Source: Pseudomonas viridiflava
Lineage (GTDB): Bacteria > Pseudomonadota > Gammaproteobacteria > Pseudomonadales > Pseudomonadaceae
Direction of reading: 5' to 3'
Assembly (NCBI GenBank): GCA_900596015.1
Contig: UVIF01000001.1
Location: 1-64,000, forward strand
Length of the DNA: 64,000 bases
The notes below the pieces were generated by a model. That model did no database searches. It was not told the origin of the DNA and saw only the letters and a program-made list of their open reading frames with translations. Shown one piece after another: positions 8,574 to 17,830 of the stretch. Each line of letters begins with the position of its first letter. Position 1 is the stretch's first letter. A program made the position numbers and the translations under genes.

Positions 8574-9352
8574 TCGCCCTCAGCCACGTGCATAAATCCT
8601 ACGGCAGCACTCAGGTGCTGAACGATGTCAGCGTACAGTTTCCGTCCGGCAAGGTGACCTCGTTGATAGGCCCCAATGGCGCCGGCAAGACCACCCTGCT
8701 GATGCTCATTGCCCGCTTGCAGAAGCCGTCGCAGGGCAGCTTGACCCTGAACGGCCGCGACAGCGCCGCCATTGCCGTGCGCGAGTACGCCAGGCGCGTC
8801 GCCACCCTGCGCCAGACCCAGGCATTCAGCCTGCGCCTGACGGTCGAAGAGCTGGTCGCCTTCGGCCGTTTTCCCTATAGCCAGGGCAACCTCACCGACG
8901 CCGACCACACGGCGATCGACCAGGCCATCGGCTTTCTTTCCCTGCAGGCACTGCGCACCTGCTACATCGACGAACTGAGCGGCGGTCAGCGGCAGCTGGC
9001 GTTCCTGGCCATGACCATCGCCCAGCAGACCGACTACCTCCTGCTGGACGAGCCGCTCAACAACCTCGACATGAAACACGCCGTGATGATCATGGGCGCC
9101 CTGCGCAGGCTGTGCGACGAACAGGGCCGCACGGTGATTCTGGTGGTGCACGACATCAATTTTGCCGCCAATTATTCCGACCACATCGTGGCCATGAAAC
9201 ACGGTGCCGTTCACAGCCAGGGCTCAGTGGCGCAGGTGGTCAACGAAGCGTGCCTGCGCGATCTCTACGAACTGGATTTCGAAATCCTGCGCAGCGAACG
9301 CGGGTTCGTCTGCAACTACTTCAACCCCTCGACATCAAGGCAACCGATATGA
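8570..9352 (+). CDS. Ferric-siderophore ABC transporter ATPase
   Basis: A 260-residue FepC-type ATPase that powers the two permeases. Walker A GPNGAGKTT is at 34-42, signature LSGGQRQ near 136, Walker B LLLDEPLNNLD near 157 and the switch histidine in VVHDIN. The start is the ATG in an ATGA overlap with the second permease, and the stop overlaps the binding-protein start in the same way. It matches VctC/FatE/BauE in size and place. Confidence 0.9.
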   Translation: MIALSHVHKSYGSTQVLNDVSVQFPSGKVTSLIGPNGAGKTTLLMLIARLQKPSQGSLTLNGRDSAAIAVREYARRVATLRQTQAFSLRLTVEELVAFGRFPYSQGNLTDADHTAIDQAIGFLSLQALRTCYIDELSGGQRQLAFLAMTIAQQTDYLLLDEPLNNLDMKHAVMIMGALRRLCDEQGRTVILVVHDINFAANYSDHIVAMKHGAVHSQGSVAQVVNEACLRDLYELDFEILRSERGFVCNYFNPSTSRQPI

Positions 9353-10341
9353 ACACCGCACACAACAAGGTCGCCGGTGCCCTGCTGGCATTGGCCATCA
9401 GCGCGCTGTATGGCTGCGACAAGCCTACAGCGGGGGCCACACCGCCCGCCGCCGTTCAAGCCGCGCCTGCTGTTACCGACTACACCTCAGTCACCGTAGA
9501 GCATGCCTTGGGTACGACCACCATCGACACGCTGCCGCAACGTGTCGTGGCCTTCGACATGAGCGAGCTGGACAGCCTCGACCAACTCGGCGCGCCAGTG
9601 GTGGGCATCGCCAAGGACTACGTCGCCGAGTTTCTGCTCAAGTACCGCGATGATCCGAACGTAGCCGATGTCGGTACCACCATCGAACCCAACCTCGAAC
9701 GCCTGCACGCGCTCAAGCCCGACCTGATCCTGATCTCGCCTTTGCAGGCGCGCAGCTATGACGAACTCAGCCAGATCGCACCGACGGTCTACGACGACAT
9801 CGACCTGACCAACAAACAGGGCAATTTCATCGAAACGGCGAAGCGTCACCTGACCCTGCTCGGCCGCATCCTGGACAAACCGGCATTGGCCGAGGAAAAG
9901 GTCGCGTTGATGGATGCCAAGGTCGCGCAGACGCGCAAGGTTACCGAGGGGCGTCCCGAGAAAGCGCTGATCGTGCTGCACAACAATGGCGCCTTCACCT
10001 CATACGGCGTGAAATCGCGCTACGGCTTCATCTTCGACACCCTGGGCGTGAAGCCCGCCAGCAGCGACATCGAAGCCGGATTGCACGGCCAGCCGATCTC
10101 CAACGAGTTCATTCAGCAGGCCGACCCGGACATCCTCTACGTCATCGACCGCACTGCCGTCATGGAACGACGCCCGGCGCTGAATCTGGACAGTCTGGAC
10201 AACCCCCTGCTGCGCAAGACCAAGGCATGGACCCAGGGCCGGGTGATCTTCGTCGACGCCCGCACCTGGTATCTGTGCACTGCCAGCGTGACCTGTCTTT
10301 CGCGCATGGCCGATGAGGTGATGCAGGGCTATTGGCGCTGA
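9349..10341 (+). CDS. Ferric-siderophore binding lipoprotein
   Basis: A 330-residue substrate-binding protein of the helical-backbone metal receptor class (FatB/VctP/BauB-like). Residues 1-22 form a lipoprotein signal, with the lipidated cysteine at 23 in SALYGC. An Ala/Pro-rich linker follows, then the fold core with RVVAFDMSELDSLDQLG and LKPDLILISPLQARSYDELSQIAPTV. It should sit on the periplasmic side of the inner membrane and hand ferric siderophore to the permeases. Its start overlaps the ATPase stop (ATGA). It is the last gene of the tightly coupled run; about 150 bases separate it from the receptor. Confidence 0.9.
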   Translation: MNTAHNKVAGALLALAISALYGCDKPTAGATPPAAVQAAPAVTDYTSVTVEHALGTTTIDTLPQRVVAFDMSELDSLDQLGAPVVGIAKDYVAEFLLKYRDDPNVADVGTTIEPNLERLHALKPDLILISPLQARSYDELSQIAPTVYDDIDLTNKQGNFIETAKRHLTLLGRILDKPALAEEKVALMDAKVAQTRKVTEGRPEKALIVLHNNGAFTSYGVKSRYGFIFDTLGVKPASSDIEAGLHGQPISNEFIQQADPDILYVIDRTAVMERRPALNLDSLDNPLLRKTKAWTQGRVIFVDARTWYLCTASVTCLSRMADEVMQGYWR

Positions 10342-10400
10342 CCCGACGCGGCATGTGTGGGCACATCGGAGACGACTCGTCACGAAGACGAGAATTTTTA

Positions 10401-10419
10401 TCGAATGCCAACCATTTTC
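10401..10419. promoter_or_regulatory. Weak Fur-like site before the receptor gene
   Basis: TCGAATGCCAACCATTTTC matches about 12 of 19 Fur consensus positions. It lies about 70-90 bases upstream of the receptor start in an AT-rich stretch. It is much weaker than the site at 2409, and the receptor may instead depend on the ECF sigma factor. Confidence 0.3.
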
Positions 10420-10491
10420 ATTGAGGATATTTCGTTTTGTTTCGGAACCCTAGTGAGCCTCCACTCATTCCCGAATCGAAAGGAATCCAGC

Positions 10492-12726
10492 ATGTTGCCA
10501 CACCGTCACCCGCGACCCGTGAATCCAGCGCCGAAATTCGCCTTGAGCCGTACCTGCACCGCCGTGCACATGGCCTTGCTGTTCGGCCTGAGCGGCATTT
10601 CGATGGGCGCCCTCGCCGAGACTCAAGAGCAGGCGGAAAAAGCTCGCACGGCAGCCGGCCAAGGCAGCCTGGTACTGTCCGAGACCACTATCGAAGGCAC
10701 TCAGGACACGCTCGGTACCCTGCTGCCCGAGTACGCCGGCGGGCAAGTGGCAACCGGTGGGCGGGTCGGTCTGCTCGGCAACAAAGACATCATGGAGACG
10801 CCCTTCAGCACCATCAGCTACACCGACAGATACATTCGGGACAGGCAGGCCAAGGACATCACCGACGTGATCGCCGCCACCGACCCATCCGTCTTCAACA
10901 ACGGTATCAAGGGCACCTACGGCGAGAACTATTCGATCCGCGGTTTCGGCGTGAGCGTCAGCGACATGACCGTCGACGGCCTCTACGGCATGGCACCCTT
11001 CTACCGGGCATCACCGGAAATGTACGAGCGCATCGAAGTGCTCAAGGGCCCCTCGGCGCTGCTCAATGGCATGCCACCCGGCGGCTCGGTGGGCGGCATC
11101 GTCAACTTGATTCCAAAACGCGCTGGCGATACTCCACTGACGCGCCTGACCGGCACCTACCAATCGGATGCGCAGTTCGGTGGGCATCTGGACATCGGTC
11201 GACGCTTCGGCGAAGGCAACCAATTCGGTGTGCGCTTCAACGGTGTCTACCGTGACGGCGACACCGCCACCGATGACCAGTCGTCGCGCAACGTGCTGTC
11301 GTCGCTGGCGCTGGACTGGCGCGGCGAGCGCGCCCGGCTGTCCGTCGACCTCTTCGACGCCGACGATCGTGTCAACGGTCAGAACCGCGGCATCGGCCTG
11401 GCTGCCGGCGTCGGCATTCCCAAGCCGCCGAAAGCGGGAACGCTGCTCAACCCCGACTGGGCCTACGTCGAAACCAAGGACAAAGGCGTCATCCTGCGCG
11501 GCGAGTACGACCTCAGCGACGCCGTGATGGCCTACGGTGCGGTGGGCACCAGCAAAACCCATTACCAATACAGCGGAGCCATATCCTCGGCCGTGATCAA
11601 TGCGGCGGGTGATTTCAGAACGACCATGGGGCTGCTGAAAACCGAAATCGAGAAGACCTCGGCCGAGGTCGGCCTGCGTGGTCATTTCGATACGTTCGGC
11701 ATCAATCACCAGTGGTCGGTGAACGCGACCCAATACAGTGACAAGGAAAAAAACTTCGGTCTTCGTGCGGTACCCAATTCAATCGTGACTACCAACATCT
11801 ACCACCCTGTCTGGGGAGCAAAATCGCCCGAGTCCTGGCCGCCGGTTTCGCACACCGAAAACGACCTGAAGAGCTACGGCATCGCCGACACCCTGTCGAT
11901 GTTCGACAATCGCCTGCAGGTCACAGCGGGTGTACGCCGTCAGGAAGTGGTCACCGATACGTTCAGCGTCGTCACCGGCGCGCGCAACCGACCCAACTAC
12001 GATACACATGCCACCTCCCCCGCAGGCGCCATCCTGTTCAAGCTCACCGACAACCTGTCGCTGTATGCCAACTACATCGAGGGCCTGAGCAAGGGTGCCT
12101 CGGCGCCTGCGAGCGCCGCCAACGCCGGTGATGTGTTCGCGCCGTTCAAGTCCAAGCAGAAGGAAGTCGGCCTCAAGCTCGACCTGGGCACCTTCACTCA
12201 CACCCTGGCGGTGTTCGAGATCAAGCGCCCGAATGCCTACACTGACCCGGCCACCAATATCTATTCGTTCGGCGGTGAACAGCGCAACCGCGGCGTGGAG
12301 TGGGGTTTCTTCGGCTCGCCGATGATGGATGTGCGGCTGATGGGCGGTGTCGCCTACGTCGACCCGGAAGTGACCAAGAGCGCCGGTGGCGCCACCGACG
12401 GCAAGAAGGCCACCGGTTATCCCAAACTGCAGGGCAAGCTCGGCATCGAATGGGACACGCCCCTGCTTGAAGGCCTGACGCTGACCGCCAATGCCACGGC
12501 CGTCTCCGAGCAATACATCAACGCCGACAACAGCCTGTCCGTCCCCGGCTACACCCTCTTCGATGCCGGTGCGCGTTACACCACGCACGTCTCCAACAAA
12601 CCCGTGACCTTGCGTGCCAAAGTGCGCAACCTGACCGACAAGGATTACTGGGGCATGCCGCTCACCCAGAGCCTGGGCCTGGGCGCTCCGCGCACCTACG
12701 AGCTGTCGGCCAGCGTCGATTTCTAG
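10492..12726 (+). CDS. TonB-dependent siderophore receptor
   Basis: A 744-residue outer-membrane receptor. A long signal region (about 1-42) ends in GALA-E. A plug domain follows, with FSTISYTDRYIRDRQAKDI and the conserved region ERIEVLKGPSALLNGMPPGGSVGG. The rest is a beta-barrel that ends in an aromatic residue (ASVDF). There is no N-terminal secretin/TonB signalling domain, so it should transport but not signal to an anti-sigma factor. The start at ATGTTG follows AAAGGAATCC; the frame extends 45 codons further into the promoter. Placement after the transport genes fits the FatA/BauA role, uptake of the ferric form of the locus siderophore. Confidence 0.9.
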   Translation: MLPHRHPRPVNPAPKFALSRTCTAVHMALLFGLSGISMGALAETQEQAEKARTAAGQGSLVLSETTIEGTQDTLGTLLPEYAGGQVATGGRVGLLGNKDIMETPFSTISYTDRYIRDRQAKDITDVIAATDPSVFNNGIKGTYGENYSIRGFGVSVSDMTVDGLYGMAPFYRASPEMYERIEVLKGPSALLNGMPPGGSVGGIVNLIPKRAGDTPLTRLTGTYQSDAQFGGHLDIGRRFGEGNQFGVRFNGVYRDGDTATDDQSSRNVLSSLALDWRGERARLSVDLFDADDRVNGQNRGIGLAAGVGIPKPPKAGTLLNPDWAYVETKDKGVILRGEYDLSDAVMAYGAVGTSKTHYQYSGAISSAVINAAGDFRTTMGLLKTEIEKTSAEVGLRGHFDTFGINHQWSVNATQYSDKEKNFGLRAVPNSIVTTNIYHPVWGAKSPESWPPVSHTENDLKSYGIADTLSMFDNRLQVTAGVRRQEVVTDTFSVVTGARNRPNYDTHATSPAGAILFKLTDNLSLYANYIEGLSKGASAPASAANAGDVFAPFKSKQKEVGLKLDLGTFTHTLAVFEIKRPNAYTDPATNIYSFGGEQRNRGVEWGFFGSPMMDVRLMGGVAYVDPEVTKSAGGATDGKKATGYPKLQGKLGIEWDTPLLEGLTLTANATAVSEQYINADNSLSVPGYTLFDAGARYTTHVSNKPVTLRAKVRNLTDKDYWGMPLTQSLGLGAPRTYELSASVDF

Positions 12727-12801
12727 AACCAGGCCGGCCCGTCGGCACTCGCTTCCCTGGGCGCAGGTCAACGTGCCGGCCCAGGGCCCTTTCGCGGCCA
12801 C

Positions 12802-12844
12802 TGGCCGCTCCTACCAGGGCGACGCTCGTTCGTGGGAGCGGCCA
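12802..12844. repeat. REP-like inverted repeat
   Basis: TGGCCGCTCCTAC and GTGGGAGCGGCCA form a 13-base stem with one mismatch around a 17-base loop. It lies after the receptor gene and before tetR. The GTGGGAGCGG core is shared with the larger repeats at 22 and 19187, but the flanks differ. It may also help end receptor transcription. Confidence 0.6.
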
Positions 12845-12875
12845 CGCGGATGCTCGACGCATCGCAAATGAAGTT

Positions 12876-12899
12876 GTGACCACGATCGGTTACAGTCAC
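12876..12899. promoter_or_regulatory. Putative TetR operator (tetR side)
   Basis: A 24-base element that begins GTGACCA and ends GTCAC, 38 bases upstream of the tetR start. A second element of the same total length with the same first seven and last five bases lies at 13556-13579 between tetR and the pump genes. The shared arms suggest one protein, most likely the adjacent TetR repressor, binds both. Confidence 0.6.
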
Positions 12900-12937
12900 T
12901 CTTTGTCGATCTCCGCCCATCGAGCCCAACAGCCGCC

Positions 12938-13552
12938 ATGACCCGTCAGCCCCCCGCTTTCCCCTCACGGGGCCCATCCGATCACAGCGTTCGCGATCAG
13001 ATCGTCGAGGCCGCCATGGCCCACTTCGGCCATTACGGCTATGACAAGACCACGGTATCGGACCTTGCCAAGGCCATCGGCTTTTCCAAGGCCTACATCT
13101 ACAAGTTTTTCGAATCCAAGCAGGCCATCGGCGAAATGATCTGCGCCAGCCGCCTGGCCATGATCATGGCCGTGGTCGACCAGGCCATGGACCAAGCCAG
13201 CAGCCCGTCCGACAAGCTGACGCGTCTGTTCAAGGCCGTGGTGGAAGCCGGCAGCGAGCTGTTTTTCCATGATCGCAAGCTCTACGACATCGCCGCTGTC
13301 GCGGCGCGGGACAACTGGCCATCGGCGGCGGCACACGGCCAACGCCTGCATGGGCTGATCGAGCGGATCCTGCGCGAAGGCAGAGAAACCGGCGAGTTCG
13401 AACATCAGACGCCTTTGGACGAAGCGAGCCATGGGATCTTTCTGGTGATGCGGCCCTACATCAGTCCAGTGCAGTTGCAATACAACCTCGAGAGCGCCTC
13501 GCTCGCCGCCGCGCAACTGCCCGCGTTGATACTGAGGAGCCTGGCACCCTGA
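12938..13552 (+). CDS. TetR-family repressor of the adjacent RND pump
   Basis: A 204-residue regulator. The N-terminal TetR DNA-binding region is clear: AAMAHFGHYGYDKTTVSDLAKAIGFSKAYIYKFFESKQAIGEMI (about 27-70). The rest is a helical ligand and dimer domain of unknown specificity. It precedes the membrane fusion and RND genes on the same strand, with only 73 bases between. Paired palindromes at 12876 and 13556 fit autoregulation plus control of the pump. The inducer cannot be read from the sequence. Confidence 0.9.
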   Translation: MTRQPPAFPSRGPSDHSVRDQIVEAAMAHFGHYGYDKTTVSDLAKAIGFSKAYIYKFFESKQAIGEMICASRLAMIMAVVDQAMDQASSPSDKLTRLFKAVVEAGSELFFHDRKLYDIAAVAARDNWPSAAAHGQRLHGLIERILREGRETGEFEHQTPLDEASHGIFLVMRPYISPVQLQYNLESASLAAAQLPALILRSLAP

Positions 13553-13555
13553 TAT

Positions 13556-13579
13556 GTGACCATTGACTGATTTGGTCAC
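13556..13579. promoter_or_regulatory. Putative TetR operator (pump side)
   Basis: GTGACCA, 10 bases, TGGTCAC: perfect 7-base arms over 24 bases. It starts 3 bases after the tetR stop and ends 46 bases before the membrane fusion protein start. It shares arms and length with the element at 12876. Confidence 0.65.
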
Positions 13580-13625
13580 TAGTATCAGAATCGGATTCCT
13601 TCTACCCGCTTGCGTAAGGAATCCC

Positions 13626-14732
13626 ATGTCTCGGCTTCGCGCTCCAGTGCTCGGCATTTGCCTGCTGCCTGTGCTTCTGACCGCCTGCGACGGCCAGCCC
13701 AGTACCGTCGACCCACGCAAGCAGCCACCTTTGGTAAGGGTGATCGAGGCCGGCCATGCAACGGATGTCGACCGCGCGTTTACCGGTGTGGTGGCAGCGC
13801 GCGTGCAAAGCGACCTGGGCTTTCGAGTGGGGGGCAAGGTCGTGGAGCGTTTCGTCGATGCTGGCCAGTCGATCAGCCGTGGACAGCGGTTGATGCGACT
13901 CGACCCCGCAGACCTGGCACTGCAGTCCAACGCCCGCGAGCAAGCCGTGGCCGCCGCCCAGGCGCTGGCCACGCACACTGCGAACGATGAGCGGCGCAAT
14001 CGCCAACTGGTTGCCAGCGGCGCCATTTCCGCTGCCAACTACGACCGTTTCAAGTCAGCGGCCGACACTGCCCGAGCCGATCTGGTGGCACTGCAGGCGC
14101 AGGCAGCCGTGGGCCGCAACGAAGCCAGCTACGCTACCCTGACCGCGGATTCCGACGGTGTGGTCGTGGCCACCCTGGCCGAACCAGGCCAGGTCGTGAG
14201 CGCCGGACAACCTGTGGTGAAGCTGGCCAAGGCAGGCCTGCGCGAAGCGGTCGTGCAACTGCCCGAGACCCTGCGGCCGGCGCCGGGCAGTACCGCTCAA
14301 GCCAAGCTGTTCGGCAGCTCCGGCAACAGCGTCAGCGCCACGCTGCGACAGCTGGCCGACGCTGCCGACCCGCTGACCCGCACCTTCGAAGCGCGCTATG
14401 TGCTGACTGGCGAACAGGCCAATGCCCCCCTGGGCTCGACCGTGACCCTTGCCATTGCCCCGACGCCTTCGGTAGCCGACGCCCTGAGCGTGCCCATGGC
14501 CGCCATTCACGACCCAGGCAACGGGCCAGGTGTGTGGATCGTCGCGGGCACGCCGGCGGTGATCGCATGGCGGTCAATCCAGGTCGTTGGCCTGGGAGAT
14601 GACACAGCCACGGTGCGCGGCGTGCTTCCAGGTGAGCGGTTGGTTGCCCTCGGCCCGCACCTGCTTCATGAGGGCGAGGAAGTGCTGGTGGCGCCGCAGG
14701 ATCTGCGCGTCCAGGCCGGATCTCAGCCATGA
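13626..14732 (+). CDS. RND efflux membrane fusion lipoprotein
   Basis: A 368-residue HlyD/AcrA-type periplasmic adaptor. The signal peptide ends in the lipobox LLTAC with the lipid-bearing cysteine at 21. The lipoyl half-motif reads FRVGGKVVERFVDAGQSISRGQRLMRLDP. A helical hairpin (about 95-165) and beta-barrel region follow. The start follows AAGGAATCCC; an upstream in-frame extension of 21 codons has no good ribosome site and would overlap the operator. It bridges the RND pump to an outer-membrane channel, but no channel gene is here. ATGA overlap with the pump gene. Confidence 0.9.
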   Translation: MSRLRAPVLGICLLPVLLTACDGQPSTVDPRKQPPLVRVIEAGHATDVDRAFTGVVAARVQSDLGFRVGGKVVERFVDAGQSISRGQRLMRLDPADLALQSNAREQAVAAAQALATHTANDERRNRQLVASGAISAANYDRFKSAADTARADLVALQAQAAVGRNEASYATLTADSDGVVVATLAEPGQVVSAGQPVVKLAKAGLREAVVQLPETLRPAPGSTAQAKLFGSSGNSVSATLRQLADAADPLTRTFEARYVLTGEQANAPLGSTVTLAIAPTPSVADALSVPMAAIHDPGNGPGVWIVAGTPAVIAWRSIQVVGLGDDTATVRGVLPGERLVALGPHLLHEGEEVLVAPQDLRVQAGSQP

Positions 14733-17700
14733 GCGGCAGTCGCTTCAACCTGTCCGCCCTCGCCGTGCGCGAGCGGTCGGTGACGCTGTTCCTGATTTTC
14801 CTGATCGCCATCGTCGGCACCCTGTCGTTCTTCAAGCTGGGCCGCGCCGAGGATCCGCCGTTCACGGTAAAGCAGATGACCGTGGTCACGGCCTGGCCCG
14901 GCGCGACCGCGCAGCAGATGCAGGACCTGGTGGCCGAGCCTCTGGAGAAGCGTCTGCAGGAGTTGAAATGGTACGAGCGCAGCGAAACCTACACTCGCCC
15001 GGGCCTGGCCTTCACCCTCCTCTTCTTGCAGGACAAGACCCCGCCTGCTCAGGTCGAGGACGAGTTCTACCAGGCACGGAAAAAGCTCAGCGATGCGGCC
15101 AGTAGCCTGCCGGCCGGGGTGGTCGGACCCATGGTCAACGATGAGTTCGCCGACGTCACCTTCGCCCTGTTCGCGCTCAAGGCTCAAGGCGAGCCGCAAC
15201 GCCTGCTGGTGCGTGAAGCCGAATCACTGCGTCAGCGCCTGCTGCACGTGCCCGGGGTGAAGAAGGTCAATATCATTGGCGAGCAGTCCGAGCGGATCTT
15301 CGTGTCCTTTTCCCATGAGCGCCTGGCGACGCTGGGCGTTTCGCCGCAGGACATCTTCGCCAACCTGAACGGCCAGAACAGGCTGACCGCCGCAGGCGCC
15401 ATAGAAACCCAAGGCCCCCAGGTGGTGGTGCGACTCGACGGTGCCTTCGACAGCCTGGATGCCATTCGCGACACACCGGTGATCGCCAGCGGGCGCACGC
15501 TCAAGCTGGGCGATGTGGCCACGGTTGCGCGCGGCTACGAAGACCCGGCCACGTTCATGGTGCGCCATCAGGGTGAACCGGCGCTGCTTCTCGGCGTGGT
15601 CATGCGTGATGGCTGGAACGGGCTGGATCTGGGCAAGGCGCTGGCCGGCGAGACGGCGCGGATCAGCTCCGGGATGCCACTGGGCATGACCTTCGCGCAG
15701 GTCACCGATCAGTCGGTGAACATCGGTTCGGCAGTGAACGAGTTCATGATCAAGTTCTTCGTCGCCCTGCTGGTGGTCATGGTGGTGTGCTTCGTGAGCA
15801 TGGGCTGGCGCGTCGGTGTGGTGGTTGCAGCGGCGGTGCCGCTGACCCTGGCGATCGTCTTCGTGGTCATGGAAGCCACCGGCAAGCACTTCGACCGCAT
15901 CACCCTGGGCTCGCTGATCCTGGCACTGGGACTGCTGGTGGACGACGCAATCATCGCCATCGAGATGATGGTGGTGAAAATGGAGGAAGGCTACGACCGC
16001 ATCGAGGCGTCGGCCTATTCCTGGAGCCACACCGCGGCGCCCATGCTGGCCGGCACCCTGGTGACCGCCGTCGGCTTCATGCCCAACGGCTTCGCCCAGT
16101 CCACGGCCGGCGAGTACACCAGCAACATGTTCTGGATCGTCGGCATCGCGCTGATTGCGTCCTGGGTGGTGGCGGTGGTGTTCACACCCTATCTGGGGGT
16201 GAAGCTGCTGCCGGCGATCGAGGCCGTCGAAGGCGGTCACACGGCGATCTATGACACCCCTCACTACAACCGTTTTCGCAGGTTCCTGAGCCAGGTCATC
16301 CAATGGAAATGGGCCGTGGCAGGTATGGTAATGCTGTCTTTCGGCTTGGCGATCGTGGGCATGGCACAGGTCAAGAAGCAGTTCTTTCCTACCTCCGACC
16401 GCCCGGAAGTGCTGATCGAGGTGCAGATGCCCTATGGCACGGCCATCGAGCAGACCAGCGCAGCCACTGCCAAGATCGAGGCCTGGCTGCGCCAGGAGGA
16501 CGCGGCAAAGGTCGTGACTGCCTACATCGGCCAGGGTTCGCCGCGGTTCTATCTGGCGATGGCGCCCGAACTTCCGGACCCCTCGTTCGCCAAGATCGTC
16601 GTGCTGACCGACAGCCAGGCGGCGCGCGAGGCCCTGAAGCTGAAGATCCGCGAAGCGGTAGCTGGAGGCCTGGCACCCGAGGCGCGGGTGCGGGTGACCC
16701 AACTGGTGTTCGGGCCCTACTCGCCCTACCCGGTGGCCTACCGCGTCATGGGGCCGGATCCGCAGGTGCTGCGCGAAATCGCCGGCAGGGTGCAGACTGT
16801 CATGCAGGGCAGCGCGATGATGCGCACCGTCAACCTCGACTGGGGGCCGCGGGTGCCGACGTTGCATTTCGTCCTCGATCAGGATCGCCTGCAGGCTCTG
16901 GGCCTGAGTTCCGCTGCGGTTGCCGAGCAACTACAGTTCCTGTTGTCCGGGGTACCGATCACCGCCGTGCGCGAGGACATTCGCTCGGTGCAGGTGGTGG
17001 GCCGGGCTGCTGGGGAGATCCGCCTCGACCCGGCGAAAATCGGAGGCTTCACCCTCGTCGGCGGCAATGGCCAGCGCATCCCGCTGTCACAGATAGGCGC
17101 TGTCGAGGTCCGCATGGAAGATCCGATTCTGCGCCGCCGCGATCGGGTGCCTACCCTGACCGTACGCGGCGACATCGCCGAACACCTGCAGCCGCCGGAT
17201 GTCTCCAGCCAACTGACGAAAGCCCTGCAACCGATCATCGCCACGCTTCCCGACGGCTACCGCATCGAACAGGCAGGCTCCATCGAAGAATCGGCCAAAG
17301 CCACCGCGGCACTGGCGCCACTGTTTCCGATCATGATCGCCATCACCCTGCTGATCATCATCCTGCAGACCCGCTCGATGTCAGCCATGACCATGGTGTT
17401 CCTCACCGCCCCCTTGGGGCTGATCGGCGTGGTGCCTACACTGCTGCTGTTCAACCAGCCGTTCGGCATCAATGCCCTGGTCGGGCTGATCGCGCTGTCT
17501 GGCATTCTGATGCGCAACACGCTGATTCTGATCGGGCAGATCGACCTCAATGAGAAGAACGGCCTGGAGCCCTTCCACGCCGTGGTCGAAGCCACCGTGC
17601 AGCGCGCCCGGCCGGTGCTGCTGACGGCGCTGGCGGCGATCCTGGCGTTCATTCCACTGACCCATTCGGTGTTCTGGGGCACCTTGGCCTACACCCTCAT

Positions 17701-17830
17701 AGGGGGCACGTTCGGCGGGACGGTCATGACCCTGATATTCCTCCCCGCGATGTATTCCATCTGGTTCCGCATTCGTCCGGATACCCGTTCAACACGTCAT
17801 CCAATGACAGGCTTGGAGAAACACCCATGA
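14729..17830 (+). CDS. RND efflux pump, inner-membrane transporter
   Basis: A 1033-residue AcrB-like proton-driven exporter. Two repeats are visible, each with a large periplasmic loop. Transmembrane helix 4 carries the paired acids D405-D406 in LGLLVDDAIIAIEM, the proton-relay signature. The C-terminal half shows LVGLIALSGILMRNTLILIGQIDL and ARPVLLTALAAILAFIPLTHSVFWG. With the adaptor it would need an external TolC/OprM-type channel. Substrate is not predictable; the N-terminal EDPPFTVKQM style is nearer to TriC-like and related pumps than to MexB. Starts and ends in ATGA overlaps. Confidence 0.92.
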   Translation: MSGSRFNLSALAVRERSVTLFLIFLIAIVGTLSFFKLGRAEDPPFTVKQMTVVTAWPGATAQQMQDLVAEPLEKRLQELKWYERSETYTRPGLAFTLLFLQDKTPPAQVEDEFYQARKKLSDAASSLPAGVVGPMVNDEFADVTFALFALKAQGEPQRLLVREAESLRQRLLHVPGVKKVNIIGEQSERIFVSFSHERLATLGVSPQDIFANLNGQNRLTAAGAIETQGPQVVVRLDGAFDSLDAIRDTPVIASGRTLKLGDVATVARGYEDPATFMVRHQGEPALLLGVVMRDGWNGLDLGKALAGETARISSGMPLGMTFAQVTDQSVNIGSAVNEFMIKFFVALLVVMVVCFVSMGWRVGVVVAAAVPLTLAIVFVVMEATGKHFDRITLGSLILALGLLVDDAIIAIEMMVVKMEEGYDRIEASAYSWSHTAAPMLAGTLVTAVGFMPNGFAQSTAGEYTSNMFWIVGIALIASWVVAVVFTPYLGVKLLPAIEAVEGGHTAIYDTPHYNRFRRFLSQVIQWKWAVAGMVMLSFGLAIVGMAQVKKQFFPTSDRPEVLIEVQMPYGTAIEQTSAATAKIEAWLRQEDAAKVVTAYIGQGSPRFYLAMAPELPDPSFAKIVVLTDSQAAREALKLKIREAVAGGLAPEARVRVTQLVFGPYSPYPVAYRVMGPDPQVLREIAGRVQTVMQGSAMMRTVNLDWGPRVPTLHFVLDQDRLQALGLSSAAVAEQLQFLLSGVPITAVREDIRSVQVVGRAAGEIRLDPAKIGGFTLVGGNGQRIPLSQIGAVEVRMEDPILRRRDRVPTLTVRGDIAEHLQPPDVSSQLTKALQPIIATLPDGYRIEQAGSIEESAKATAALAPLFPIMIAITLLIIILQTRSMSAMTMVFLTAPLGLIGVVPTLLLFNQPFGINALVGLIALSGILMRNTLILIGQIDLNEKNGLEPFHAVVEATVQRARPVLLTALAAILAFIPLTHSVFWGTLAYTLIGGTFGGTVMTLIFLPAMYSIWFRIRPDTRSTRHPMTGLEKHP

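Noticed and set aside
15224..16930. 568-codon minus-strand frame opposite the RND gene
   Set aside because: Shadow of the pump gene with His/Gln-rich translation and no motif.
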